From Paenibacillus amylolyticus (GTDB taxonomy: Bacteria > Bacillota > Bacilli > Paenibacillales > Paenibacillaceae), in assembly GCF_029689945.1 (NCBI RefSeq), contig NZ_CP121451.1:1612001-1676000 (forward strand): a DNA stretch of 64,000 nt, given 5' to 3'. Numbering within the stretch: the first letter of the stretch is position 1; each line of letters starts with the position of its first letter. The notes below the pieces were generated by a model. That model was not told the DNA's origin. It searched no databases and saw nothing but the letters and a program-made list of their open reading frames with translations. Position numbers and translations under genes: made by a program. Of the stretch, positions 27,711 through 36,884 are shown piece by piece.

Positions 27711-27750
27711 AAAAAACTCCACTATTTTCATCTTTGTGGAGTCTTTTTTA
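27711..27750. terminator. Bidirectional terminator at the right edge of the island
   Basis: Arms ACTCCAC and GTGGAGT with an A-run before and CTTTTTTA after. Base composition returns to the chromosomal average just beyond it. Confidence 0.75.
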
Positions 27751-27852
27751 TACATAAGAAGGAGACGTACTTTGAAGCGTTTTGTGAGGGAGAACACATT
27801 GTCCTAATGTAAATCTATTTATTTCATTTGTAAGCTCTTGGTGTTTCGATGT

Positions 27853-29058
27853 TCATCGCAAAGGAACCGCCAGCAACGTATGCAACAGCTCATTATGCCG
27901 CACATGCTTGGTTACGTAGCCCTGGTGCTCCAGCCAGCCGCATAGCTCACCCAGCAGAGGAAAGTGACGGTCACGCAAGGCGCGCAACTGTTCTTCGTGT
28001 CCGGATAACTCAGCTGCACGGACATACGCTTCGCGGTGAGCGGCATCGACAAACATCAGATCGGTTAAACCAATACGTCCGCGCGAGGTTAGAACTCGCT
28101 GCATCTCCTGTAAGGCCAGTAGTTGCTGATCAGGACTCAGATGATGGAAGGCGAAGCTGGACACAACAAAGTCAAAGGATTGATCCGCAAAAGGCAGAGC
28201 CAGAAAATTACCAAGCTTCACATGCATCTCGGGATATTTGGTACGACATCTGCGAAGCATCTCCCGTGACTGGTCGATTGCAGTCATGTCTGCGCCGCAA
28301 CGTAGTAGTTTTCCTGCGAGATTACCCGTGCCTGTACCGATATCGAGTCCCTTCTCGCCTGGGGCGGGCGAGATCCATTGAGCCGTCTGTTCCAGCCCCT
28401 CATCATAGTTGTGATACAGATAAAAGGAAGACTGCACCGTATCATTGGAATCGCTCGGCGTGGAATGATCTGCATTATGATATGGATGTGTAACTTCATG
28501 CTCATTACTTATGGGAGAGACATTGTCCGAATGATTTCTGTCCTCTGAGCTGGTTTGTCCTTGTCCAGTATTGACTTTGCTTTCTACTTGCACTCGCTGA
28601 TCATGGATGGCTGCCTGAGTGTCATAATTCCACCGATCATGCCAGTTTTGCCGTGCTTCACGCAGGCGACGTGCACTGTCTGCAAGGTCGTGCAGATGGC
28701 TGACATCCAGCGGTCCGTCCTGGCGATTCAGGTCAATCATGCGTTGGGTTGTATCCATCATACGTTTCAGTTCAATCCATTGGGCATACATGACGGCCTG
28801 TTGCAGCTCCAGGTATTCCTCCAGCCGCTGCTGGTTGCCCTGATCGATCTCTCCGAGCGCGTGTGTAATATCTTGCAGGGACATGCCAATCTCACGCAGC
28901 GCAGCAATGGTCTGAAGCCGCCAAATATCATTCTCGGTATAGGTGCGATACCCGTTAGTGGTCTGTTTGGCGGGTAGAATTAATCCTTTTTCCTCATAAA
29001 AACGAATGGCTCTCGCCGATATACCAAGCCTGCTTGCTGCCTCTTTGATATTCATCAT
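27853..29058 (-). CDS. MerR regulator fused to a SAM-dependent methyltransferase
   Basis: A 401-residue fusion. Residues 1-70 are a MerR winged helix ('NIKEAASRLGISARAIRFYE', then 'YRTYTENDIWRLQTI'). A coiled-coil dimerisation helix runs to about 150, and a low-complexity Ser/Asp/His linker to about 215. The rest is a class I methyltransferase with 'GLDIGTGTGNLAGKLL', 'MTAIDQSREML' and 'FDFVVSSFAFHHL', like the YrrT/UbiE group. The regulator may use the methyltransferase fold as a SAM or metabolite sensor, or couple both activities. AAGGAGGGG precedes tandem ATGs. The MerR-type promoter dyad upstream suggests autoregulation. Confidence 0.85.
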   Translation of the reverse strand: MMNIKEAASRLGISARAIRFYEEKGLILPAKQTTNGYRTYTENDIWRLQTIAALREIGMSLQDITHALGEIDQGNQQRLEEYLELQQAVMYAQWIELKRMMDTTQRMIDLNRQDGPLDVSHLHDLADSARRLREARQNWHDRWNYDTQAAIHDQRVQVESKVNTGQGQTSSEDRNHSDNVSPISNEHEVTHPYHNADHSTPSDSNDTVQSSFYLYHNYDEGLEQTAQWISPAPGEKGLDIGTGTGNLAGKLLRCGADMTAIDQSREMLRRCRTKYPEMHVKLGNFLALPFADQSFDFVVSSFAFHHLSPDQQLLALQEMQRVLTSRGRIGLTDLMFVDAAHREAYVRAAELSGHEEQLRALRDRHFPLLGELCGWLEHQGYVTKHVRHNELLHTLLAVPLR

Positions 29059-29079
29059 GCATCCCCTCCTTATCGAATC

Positions 29080-29110
29080 AGTATAAACGATGACGTTACG
29101 GCAAGGTTAA
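29080..29110 (-). promoter_or_regulatory. MerR-type promoter with 19-base spacer
   Basis: Minus-strand TTAACC (29110-29105) and TATACT (29085-29080) are 19 bases apart, the overlong spacing typical of MerR-activated promoters. The spacer holds a partial dyad around ACGTTACG. Confidence 0.5.
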
Positions 29111-29319
29111 GTGTTTATTTCATTTCAATATGCGAAAAGGTTCAAACCCGGTTGGAATTTTAGTCAACGTTGAGGCTATGCTACAATATATAGAACAAAG
29201 CCAGATAGACAGTGCCGCGAATGAATCCTGGTTTTTTAACTTCTAACTCATCACTCGCTTAACTTCCCGGCGTTGTAACGTACAGCGTTGTCGACTATAG
29301 CACGAAAGGTTGAATCATT

Positions 29320-29820
29320 ATGCTTACCAGCCATACATTTACGATTCGTCCATCCGAGATTAAAGATGCAGCACAACTCATGGAGTTGGACACCCTGGTA
29401 TGGGACAAATACACCTCTCCTGCACCGATGCAGTGGCGCTCCAGACAGCAATACCTGCAGCATTGTCCGCCAGGCAGCCAATTAATTGCGGTGCAGGGAG
29501 AGCGGGTATGTGGTTATGTGGGCTTTCAGCCAGCCACAGGTATGCCGGTCAATCGTCATGTCTACGAGATTCATATTGCAGTTCATCCGCATGATCGGCG
29601 TTGTGGCATTGCTACAGCGTTGATGGATACCATTAAGCAGCATGCCGCCCAGCAAGGTGTTCGCAAGCTCAGGCTGCGCGTGCTCTCCAGCAATCCGGGA
29701 GCGATTACGTTTTATACCCAGTGTGGATTTGTGACAGAAGGCAGGTTGGTGTCCGAGTTTTATATCGGGGGCAAATATGTGGACGATATTCTTATGGGTT
29801 ATTTTATCCAAACCAAATAG
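29320..29820 (+). CDS. GNAT-family N-acetyltransferase
   Basis: A 166-residue single-domain acetyltransferase. The acetyl-CoA loop is 'HPHDRRCGIATALM' near residue 88-101 (R/Q-x-x-G-x-G/A form), with the C-terminal 'NPGAITFYTQCGFVTEGR' that closes the fold. It resembles ribosomal-protein/small-molecule acetyltransferases; the substrate is unknown. It lies 26 bases before the SDR gene and is probably co-transcribed with it. Only a weak AAAGG precedes the ATG. Confidence 0.85.
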   Translation: MLTSHTFTIRPSEIKDAAQLMELDTLVWDKYTSPAPMQWRSRQQYLQHCPPGSQLIAVQGERVCGYVGFQPATGMPVNRHVYEIHIAVHPHDRRCGIATALMDTIKQHAAQQGVRKLRLRVLSSNPGAITFYTQCGFVTEGRLVSEFYIGGKYVDDILMGYFIQTK

Positions 29821-29845
29821 AAAATGTAGCTGAGGAGGAACAACG

Positions 29846-30634
29846 ATGGACATGGGACTTCAAGGTAAAAAAGCACTGGTGCTGGCTTCCAGCCGCGGGC
29901 TGGGCAAAGCGGTAGCCGCTCAATTGGCAGCAGAAGGTGCTGATGTCATGCTCGCCAGCCGGAGCGAAGAAAAGCTCGCAGCAGTGAAGCAGGAGCTTCT
30001 GGCGCTTGGTGGTGGAGGACGTGTGGAATATTGTGCAACGGATGTGACACGCAAGGAAGATATTGAGGCCCTGATTCATAAGACAGCAAAGCTGTTCGGG
30101 CAGATTGATATTCTGGTGAACAATTCGGGCGGTCCGCCATCGGGTTCATTCGAGTCCCTGACCGATGAGGATTGGGAACGTGCATTTGAATTAAATGTAC
30201 TCAGTTATGTAAGGCTGATTCGTGGTGCACTCCCTTATATGAAAGAACGCGGAGGACACATTGTGAATATCGCTTCAACTTCCGTGAAACAGCCTATTCC
30301 GGGTCTGGTCCTGTCCAACACGTTCCGCACCGGCGTTTTCGGATTGGCGAAGACCTTGTCTCAGGAGCTGGCTCCATACGGTATTTTGATCAACACGGTG
30401 GCGCCAGGACGCATTGCAACAGATCGTATTCGTGAACTGGATGCCGCACGGGCTGAGCAGAACGGAGTCAGTGAGGAAGACGTATCTGAGCAGTTCCGCA
30501 AGGAGATTCCACTCGGTCGTTACGGCCAACCGGAGGAATTCGCCAAAGCGGTGGTATTCCTGTTATCCGGGGCCAACACGTACATTACCGGCACCTCATT
30601 AATCGTGGACGGTGGCATGGTACGAGCCCTCTAA
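29846..30634 (+). CDS. SDR-family oxidoreductase lacking the canonical Tyr
   Basis: A 262-residue short-chain dehydrogenase fold. The NAD(P) motif is 'ASSRGLGKAVAAQLAAEGA', followed by 'NNSGGPPSG' (the NNAG variant), 'IVNIAST' with the catalytic Ser region, and 'VAPGRIATDRI'. The usual YxxxK is replaced by 'LSNTFRTGVFGLAK', as in a known subgroup annotated as FabG-like. Classical Tyr-Lys chemistry is therefore doubtful. GAGGAGG precedes the ATG. It is probably co-transcribed with the upstream acetyltransferase. Confidence 0.85.
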   Translation: MDMGLQGKKALVLASSRGLGKAVAAQLAAEGADVMLASRSEEKLAAVKQELLALGGGGRVEYCATDVTRKEDIEALIHKTAKLFGQIDILVNNSGGPPSGSFESLTDEDWERAFELNVLSYVRLIRGALPYMKERGGHIVNIASTSVKQPIPGLVLSNTFRTGVFGLAKTLSQELAPYGILINTVAPGRIATDRIRELDAARAEQNGVSEEDVSEQFRKEIPLGRYGQPEEFAKAVVFLLSGANTYITGTSLIVDGGMVRAL

Positions 30635-30692
30635 GGGAGAAGTTTGATCAACAGATTCAAATTGATATGGAAACGGATTGCGATATCCAAAC

Positions 30693-30739
30693 AAAGCCCC
30701 TCCTTAATGTCCACTTGTTGTGGAGAAGGAGGGGCTTTA
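30693..30739 (+). terminator. Strong terminator after the SDR gene
   Basis: Thirteen-base arms AAAGCCCCTCCTT and AAGGAGGGGCTTT, followed by AT-rich sequence. Confidence 0.85.
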
Positions 30740-30811
30740 TCTTAATTCATGCATTAAACCGGGCGTATATACAAGCCAGAGCTTGCCTAACGTTCCGGAC
30801 CTAATCCTTTG

Positions 30812-31719
30812 TTAAGATAAGTCTTTGCTGCTGTCATTAGTTGACTCGTCGACTTTGCTGGATTTCGGATTCGGTACTGTCTTAGCCTCGCCGACTGGTT
30901 TTGCTCCATGATCATGGACGTGACCTGCTGGACCTTCTGGCTGTTTACCATTGACGAGGTCAGTAACTCGTTGAGTTATGTCTGCCTCACGCTCATCGAA
31001 TTGGCTTTGTGTGATTTTGCCATCGGTCAACTGTTGTTGCAGCTCTGCTTTCTGGGCAGTAACGAGTGTATCGATAACCGTCTGCACGTCCACGTTCTTG
31101 CTGGCGGCAATCTCGGCAATCGTGCTGCCTGCTTCACGGGTTTCCTTCAGTTCTTCCGTTGTAACCCCGAGGATGGAGGCCAGTTCCTTGGCATAACGTT
31201 CTGCTCCTGGTCCACCAAATCCACCCGACCAGGCCCGTCTGCTCCAACGTCCTTCTTATTACCGTTCACCAGGTCAGTCACACGTTGTGTAAGTGTAGCT
31301 GCACGCTCATCGTATTGGGTTTGCGTGATTTTGCCGTCGGTCAGCTGCTGCTGGAGTTCTGTTTTCTCCGCTGTGACCAGTTTATTAATGACGGTCTGTA
31401 TGTCCACATTTTGCGTTGCTGCAATCTGGGCAATGGTGCTGCCTGACCTGTGTGCTTCTTTCAGCTCATCGGCAGACACGGCAAGCACGGAGGTAAGTTC
31501 GTCCGAATAGCGCTCCAGCCCGGGTCCCAAACCTCTAACCCCGTCTTCTGGTTTTATTTGATGTGAATTTATTGTAGGAGCGTTGTCCTTCTGGCCTGAA
31601 GGGCTTGCTGCCGGATCTGCATTAGCTACTGAATGTGCAAACATGCCTCCACCGAGTGCAATCGTCATAGCCATTGCGCTGGTAACCACTACTGTTCTTG
31701 TTGTTTTGGTTCTCTTCAT
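30812..31719 (-). CDS. Secreted protein with two DUF2680/YckD-like repeats, frame broken once
   Basis: Corrected length 302 residues. A Sec signal peptide (about 1-34, ending 'SVANA') leads to two tandem copies of an about 75-residue helical module. Each module runs from 'ERYSDEL' or 'ERYAKEL' through 'GSTIAQIAA' or 'GSTIAEIAA', 'NVD(I/V)QTVI' and 'QQQLTDGKIT' to 'QRVTDLVNG'. The module resembles the small exported B. subtilis YckD family; its function is unknown. The frame breaks at C3 31224-31226 (minus-strand GGG); one more G gives 'GPGRGGFGGPGAERY', joining the modules. The tail is Lys/Asp/Ser rich. AAGGA precedes the start. Confidence 0.75.
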
Positions 31720-31825
31720 CCTGGATCATCCTTCTTTCTTCTGTAGGTTGGTATGGGTATGCACCCACAACGCTATATTAGAGAGCAAGAATGAAGGGAG
31801 GCTGAGAGGAACCTTAATGGGCAGT

Positions 31826-31892
31826 AAAAAATGGTTCTATAACCAAGAATGCCCCTCACCCGTGGTTGAAATTCTCACAGGAAAGGGGCATA
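31826..31892 (-). terminator. Hairpin cluster downstream of the RimJ/RimL-type gene
   Basis: Arms ATGCCCCT and AGGGGCAT within an outer ACCAA/TTGGT stem. On the minus strand it is followed by a small GGTT/AACC stem and six T. It probably terminates the acetyltransferase transcript. Confidence 0.5.
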
Positions 31893-31933
31893 CAATTGGT
31901 CTTAGTTAGATGTAACTCAATTATGTAAGCAAG

Positions 31934-32481
31934 TTAGCGTAAAAGTTCCCATTCATGCTGCAGCATGCCGTATACTGCATGGTTCACGTAACCTTTAGGC
32001 AGCTTCTCTGCCTGACGAATGACACCTTCCAGAACGAATCCCAGTCTCTCCGGGATGGCGCGGCTCCGTTTGTTGTTCGTTGCGGAGCGAATCTCGACGC
32101 GATTCAGATCCAGGGTCACCAGTGCATAATCGACCAGAACGCGACAAGCGCTTGTCATCAAGCCCTGACCCTCAAAACCTTTTCCAAGCCAGTATCCAAT
32201 GCTTACCGAGCGGTTGGTCCAGTTAATCTCGTGGAATCCGATAATGCCTGCGAGATCGCCTTTAACCACACCCCGGCGGTGAAGCCGCCATTTTCAGCAC
32301 CTTGTTTTAGTGCGTTGGTAATGAAGTTCGAGGTGTGTTCCACTTCTGTCACATGATCCACCCACGGCAGCCAATGTCTCAGTTGATCTCGCGAGCGATC
32401 CGTCAGTTCGAACAGCGGTTTCGTATGTTCCATGGCCAGTGGCCGGAGTTCGGTATATTCATCCAAGGAATAGGTAAACAT
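31934..32481 (-). CDS. RimJ/RimL-type GNAT acetyltransferase, frame broken once
   Basis: Corrected length 182 residues, normal for ribosomal-protein-serine/alanine acetyltransferases such as RimL and YdaF. The N-terminal half has 'LRPLAMEHTKPLFELTDRSR'. The second half has 'IGYWLGKGFEGQGLMTSA' with the acetyl-CoA loop, 'LNRVEIRSATNNKRSRAIPE' and 'RLGFVLEG'. The break is at T3 32261-32263 (minus AAA); one more A gives 'VWLKGDLAGIIGFH'. AAGGT precedes the ATG. Confidence 0.88.
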
Positions 32482-32527
32482 GAATGCAACCTTCTTTCTT
32501 TATATAGTGTGGATTTATTTTGGAGGA

Positions 32528-32791
32528 TTAACGGGAGGTCTTGGGCAACTTTTGCTCCAGTGCAAACAGGTCTTCTTCCATCGAGGCCATGCGCTGATTA
32601 ACGGTTGTACGTGCGTCACCGAGTGCCTGATTATATATGTAGGGAGCGAGCTGTGTCATGAACAGGTCGAGTACACCCCAAGCGGCCAGATCACCCAGTT
32701 CTTCGCCACGTTCCTCTTCGAAATACGACTGGATGGTGCGAATGGCTTCATCCTGCTGTTCTTTGGTCAGTTTAAGCGAATTTGATGTGAT
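32528..32791 (-). CDS. DUF2164-like small protein with an apparent ATC start
   Basis: An open frame of 87 codons plus stop contains 'LKLTKEQQDEAIRTIQSYFE', then 'EERGEELGDLAAWGVLDLF' and 'QLAPYIYNQALGDAR'. This matches small Bacillales DUF2164 proteins of unknown function. The frame has no ATG, GTG or TTG in a plausible place. An ATC codon (32791-32789) sits 6 bases after a strong GGGAGGG site at 32804-32798, exactly where a start is expected. Either ATC is used as a rare start, as ATT is in infC, or the third base is an error for G. Probably cytoplasmic. Confidence 0.65.
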   Translation of the reverse strand: MTSNSLKLTKEQQDEAIRTIQSYFEEERGEELGDLAAWGVLDLFMTQLAPYIYNQALGDARTTVNQRMASMEEDLFALEQKLPKTSR

Positions 32792-33066
32792 GGGAAACCC
32801 TCCCTTTAATATATTTTACTATCATGCTACATGATTCGAGCGAACCCGTCAAAATGGTTTTGGGCCTATTTATGCACGACTGATCCTGACTTTGGTGCCT
32901 TCTTTATTGAACTCCTCCCCCGTTAAAGGTATATTTAAATGAAACGCGTACGAAACTTTCCAAGAAAATAGTTTTTTTCAGGAAATGACTTCGTTATCAA
33001 GGAATTATAGCCGGAATTGCTGCAATTCCCGAAAGCTCCAATCCATTCATGAAAGGTTTGATACCT

Positions 33067-34782
33067 GTGGACAATCGTACAACCCCACCTAACTTTATCA
33101 AAAATATTATCACCGAAGATCTCCGGTCTGGGAAAGTCCAGGAAGTTATTACCCGCTTTCCTCCGGAACCGAACGGTTATCTGCATATTGGTCATGCCAA
33201 GGCGATCTGGATCAACTTTACGCTGGGCGGCGAATTTGGCGGCAAAACGAATCTGCGCTTTGATGACACGAACCCGGTCAAGGAAGATGTGGAATACGTT
33301 CAATCAATTCAGGAAGACGTGAAATGGCTCGGATACGAGTGGAACGAGAAACGTTTTGCCTCGGATTATTTTGATGAGATGTACAACCGTGCTGTCTTGT
33401 TGATTAAAAAAGGAAAAGCCTATATCGACGACCAAAGCGCCGACGAAATCCGTGCAATGCGTGGAACGCTGACGGAGCCGGGTAAGAACAGCCCGTACCG
33501 TGATCGTTCGGTGGAAGAGAATCTCGACCTGTTCACACGTATGCGTGCAGGCGAATTCCAGAATGGAGAGAAAGTGCTGCGTGCCAAGATCGATATGTCT
33601 GCACCGAATATCAATCTGCGCGATCCGGTGATTTACCGGATTTCACATGCACACCACCATAACACGGGCGACAAATGGTGCATCTATCCGATGTACGCCT
33701 TCGCTCACCCACTCGAAGATGCCATTGAAGGTGTAACGCATTCCCTCTGTTCCCTGGAGTTTGAGGATCAACGCCCATTCTATGATTGGGTTATTGCAGA
33801 ATGTGAGATGGAGAGCCAACCGCGTCAATACGAATTTGGCCGCCTGAACCTGTCCCAGATGGTGACCAGCAAGCGGAAGCTGAAACTGCTCGTGGACGAA
33901 GGCCATGTGGATGGTTGGGATGATCCGCGTATGCCGACAATTTCCGGTCTGCGCCGCCGGGGATATACACCGGAAGCCATTCGTGATTTCGTGTTTGAGA
34001 CAGGCATTTCGAAGAGCCAAGGGGTTATCGATCTGCAAACGCTGGAGCACTTTGTACGTGAGGACTTGAAACTGAAAGCTCCACGCACGATGGCTGTCCT
34101 GCACCCGCTCAAAGTGGTTATTACCAACTACCCGGAAGGGCAAGTGGAATGGCTTGAAGCCGAGAACAATGTGGAGAACCCGGAGATGGGCAATCGCCAA
34201 ATTCCATTCTCTCGTGAGATATATATTGAACAAGACGATTTCATGGAAAATCCACCGAACAAATACTTCCGTTTGTTCCCTGGCAACGAAGTTCGTCTGA
34301 AACACGCATACTTTATCAAATGTAACGATGTGATCAAGGATGCAGAAGGCAATGTGACTGAGATTCATTGTACTTATGATGTAGAGACGAAGAGCGGCAG
34401 TGGCTTCACAGGCCGTAAAGTTAAAGGTACGATTCACTGGGTTGAAGCGACTCAAGCGGTACCTGCTGAATTCCGTCTGTATGAGCCATTGATTTTGGAT
34501 GAAGCACCCGAAGCTGAGGTGGAAGTGGCTGTAGCTGGGGCTGAAACTGAGGTTGTGGAAGAGCAACCGGAGAAAACGTTCCTGGATCAATTGAACCCGA
34601 ACTCCCTTGAGATTGTTCACGGGTATGTGGAACAAGAGATGAAGGAAGCGAATGCTCAGGACAAATTCCAATTCTTCCGTCACGGTTACTTCAGTGTAGA
34701 TCCGAAACATTCCGAGCCAGGCCGTCCGGTGTTTAACCGGGTTGTATCTCTGAAAAGCTCGTTCCAACTGCCAAAGGCATAA
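33067..34782 (+). CDS. glnS: Glutaminyl-tRNA synthetase
   Basis: A 571-residue class I synthetase that charges tRNA-Gln directly. It has the HIGH signature in '[14 protein letters not shown]', the KMSKS-equivalent 'MVTSKRKL', and a C-terminal anticodon-binding beta-barrel region. An acidic Glu/Val-rich insertion (nucleotides about 34498-34575) lies in that region, near '[19 protein letters not shown]'. GTG at 33067 is chosen because AAAGGTTTG lies about 9 bases upstream and the product then starts '[11 protein letters not shown]'; an in-frame ATG at 33049 lacks a ribosome site. Most Firmicutes instead use mischarged Glu-tRNA-Gln and GatCAB. No T-box leader is visible. Confidence 0.92.
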   Translation: MDNRTTPPNFIKNIITEDLRSGKVQEVITRFPPEPNGYLHIGHAKAIWINFTLGGEFGGKTNLRFDDTNPVKEDVEYVQSIQEDVKWLGYEWNEKRFASDYFDEMYNRAVLLIKKGKAYIDDQSADEIRAMRGTLTEPGKNSPYRDRSVEENLDLFTRMRAGEFQNGEKVLRAKIDMSAPNINLRDPVIYRISHAHHHNTGDKWCIYPMYAFAHPLEDAIEGVTHSLCSLEFEDQRPFYDWVIAECEMESQPRQYEFGRLNLSQMVTSKRKLKLLVDEGHVDGWDDPRMPTISGLRRRGYTPEAIRDFVFETGISKSQGVIDLQTLEHFVREDLKLKAPRTMAVLHPLKVVITNYPEGQVEWLEAENNVENPEMGNRQIPFSREIYIEQDDFMENPPNKYFRLFPGNEVRLKHAYFIKCNDVIKDAEGNVTEIHCTYDVETKSGSGFTGRKVKGTIHWVEATQAVPAEFRLYEPLILDEAPEAEVEVAVAGAETEVVEEQPEKTFLDQLNPNSLEIVHGYVEQEMKEANAQDKFQFFRHGYFSVDPKHSEPGRPVFNRVVSLKSSFQLPKA

Positions 34783-34849
34783 GGTGGATAGATTAACTTA
34801 AGGTCTGTTCATCAGAGTACCGATAAACAGCCAAGTTATAAGTTTATAG

Positions 34850-34893
34850 AAAGGGCATCTTTCGTCATGTTCATGGCGAAGGATGCCCTTTTG
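34850..34893 (+). terminator. Terminator after glnS
   Basis: Arms AAAGGGCATC(t)TTCG and CGAA(g)GATGCCCTTTT around a loop of about 12 bases. Confidence 0.85.
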
Positions 34894-34942
34894 TTATTGG
34901 GGATATAGTTAGGTTAATTTTGAGACTGAGCCTATAATACGG

Positions 34943-35002
34943 CATGAACATGAACATGAACATGAACATGAACATGAACATGAACATGAACATGAACATG
35001 AA
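34943..35002. repeat. Ten perfect tandem copies of CATGAA
   Basis: Sixty bases of the hexamer CATGAA repeated ten times without interruption, in the gap between glnS and the convergent MFS gene. It lies in no supported gene. Confidence 0.95.
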
Positions 35003-35035
35003 CAGAAGCCGTGGATATGCGTGTGAGGCAAGAAT

Positions 35036-35258
35036 CTAACGAACCGAGGACACGCTATTTAAGTGTATTTGCACATTTCAGAAACGTAATGAATCGTAGA
35101 CACCTTATTTCCTCGTTTAGCCTGTCTTTTCAAGATTTTTAGGGTCTTTTATGTGAAATAAAGTGGCTGAGATTCCTTAGCTTTAGCATATCGTGAAATT
35201 GCTGCAAATAAGGCGTCTAAGGTTCGTTAGGTGCAACAAACCTTAGACACCTTTCTCT
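35036..35258. repeat. Palindromic dispersed repeat, family A, copy 1
   Basis: Built from a roughly 25-base motif of the form CTAACGAAYC-TAGACACCTTATTT. It occurs forward at 35036-35060 and 35083-35110, inverted at 35206-35230, and forward again without its first bases at 35234-35258. The first and third copies make the ends an inverted repeat. No transposase or open frame. A second member lies at 63846-63990. Confidence 0.75.
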
Positions 35259-35320
35259 TTACTACTACTATCCATAATCTGTTGTTTCAGTTTTTTAGAA
35301 CGCTGATGTTACAACCTAAC

Positions 35321-35486
35321 GGAGAGGACAGAAATAATCTGAAGAAGCGAAGCGTTCGCCTAAAAGCTTTCTGAAAGAAAGCTACATCGAAAGCATACGC
35401 TTATCCCCGGATTTTACCCTTTGAAAAGGGAATCCAAAAAATCCGGGGATAACAGCGATTGAAAGATTGTTCTGTCATCGGAGTGC
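35321..35486. repeat. Structured dispersed repeat, family B, copy 1
   Basis: About 165 bases nearly identical in core to 58284-58450. Nested hairpins: AGCTTTC/GAAAGCT at 35365-35383, TTATCCCCGGATTTT (35401-35415) pairing with AAAATCCGGGGATAA (35438-35452) around an inner CCCTTT/AAAGGG, and outer arms around GACAGAA near both ends. No coding potential. The rest of the 34894-35529 gap holds nothing else I can name. Confidence 0.8.
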
Positions 35487-35529
35487 TTAAGTAGTAACTT
35501 TAACGTTCGAAATGGCCTGCAACAAAAGA

Positions 35530-36758
35530 TTATCTGTCCTCATCCATATTGCCCATCTCCGTCAACACAACCGGCTGATAACCGTTACGACGGTTCGACA
35601 ACCACATGATGCCGAATCCAACAGCGCCGATGAGCGAGAAGAATACGCCGATACTGTACATGACTTCCGCCCCGAAGCTCTGGAACAGCCAGCCGCCGAA
35701 CAGACCGGCAATAACCCCGGAGAGACCGCCCCATGCCATCGTATACACCGCTTGACCCGAAGAACGATAAGGCCTCGGAATGAACAGCATGGTCAGCTGC
35801 GTACCCACATAGAAGTACCCACCGAACGTAATGGAGTGCATCAGCTGAATGAATACAATCTCCATCGGGTTGCTGGCCAGTGCCATGAGCTGCCAGCGCA
35901 GTGCAAACAGCAGACTGATCAAGATAAGGGATGCCAGGAGCATGCTCATTTTACGTTTGAGCAAACGGTCGAGCAGCAGGAATACACCGACTTCGAGAAT
36001 GGATGAGGTGAAGATGGCCCAACCGACCATCTGTTTGTCGCCGCCCATCTCTACAATATATAGCGACATAAATGTACTGTTCATCGCATTAGGGACCGAC
36101 ACGAGTACACCCAGACCGATAAAAGTCATAAAATACGGATTAAACATGACTTTGCCAAACCGCCGAAAAGTAACCACGGGGGTATCCGAAGCGATCGGCT
36201 GTCTGGGCAGAAATACGGATAACACAAAGGCGGTTGCGATCATACACGCAAATATAATGGATACACTGCCAATGCCAAAACGGTCAATGAGCGGTCCGGC
36301 AGCGACGGCTGTCAGCGCCCAACCGAGTGAACCCCAGAGCCGGAATGATCCGAATTTCTGGCTTGTACCATCGATATAACCGAGAATCAGGCTATTGGTT
36401 TGAGCGAATAATGGACTTTGAAAAAAATAAAAAAGATCATGGCTACATAGATCCACGTATAACTGGGCGCATAGAACACACCCTGGGCGAGCACAAATGT
36501 ACCTCCCATCATAATCATCAGAATGATACGGATATTGCGGGATTTATCGCTCCAGAAGCCCCAGAACGGGTTGGCGAACAAGGATACAAAGGGTCCAATC
36601 GCCATCAGACTGCCAATCTCCAGTTTGGTCATGCCAATCTCTTGAAGATAGAGCTGCAGGAATCCGGCAAAAATCGAGATGGCTCCATATATGAAAAAGT
36701 TATATAGTTTCAGAGATCCCAATGAGGGATTACCTTTTGAAGGTACAGGTCTGTCCAA
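35530..36758 (-). CDS. MFS transporter (MFS_1-like/HcaT-type), frame broken once
   Basis: Corrected length 409 residues, 12 helices. The N-terminal part (36387-36758) holds the first three helices, starting 'LKLYNFFIYGAISIFAGFLQ' with the loop 'NPFWGFWSDKSRN'. The remainder carries 'LFAQTNSLILGYID' and the C-terminal helices. The break is in an A7 run at 36421-36427 (minus-strand T7); an eighth T joins them as 'FFIFFQSPLFAQ'. A TTG start at 36758, 10 bases after AAAGGA, is the only usable start; the next in-frame ATG would lose the first helix. The fold resembles sugar or phenylpropionate permeases; the substrate is unknown. Confidence 0.85.
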
Positions 36759-36884
36759 TTAAGCCATTCCTTTCAAATGCATATTGTTCAATGTATCATT
36801 TGTTGAAAGGGGATTCAATCTATAGAAAATGTTGATCCATTGATAGAACAAACTCACATCGTCACCAGAAGGGAGCAAGACATC

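Noticed and set aside
27849..28493. A 214-codon plus-strand frame opposite the MerR-methyltransferase fusion
   Set aside because: Arg/His/Pro-rich composition typical of an antisense shadow; the minus-strand gene has clear domains.
32880..33066. T-box riboswitch before glnS
   Set aside because: No T-box core (TGGGTGGTACCGCG-type) or specifier stem is visible; only a small GGAATT/AATTCC hairpin is present.
33643..34767. A 374-codon minus-strand frame inside glnS
   Set aside because: It is the antisense shadow of a well-supported synthetase gene and has no family signature.
34943..35002. Possible CRISPR array
   Set aside because: It is a simple hexamer repeat without spacers, and no cas gene is present.
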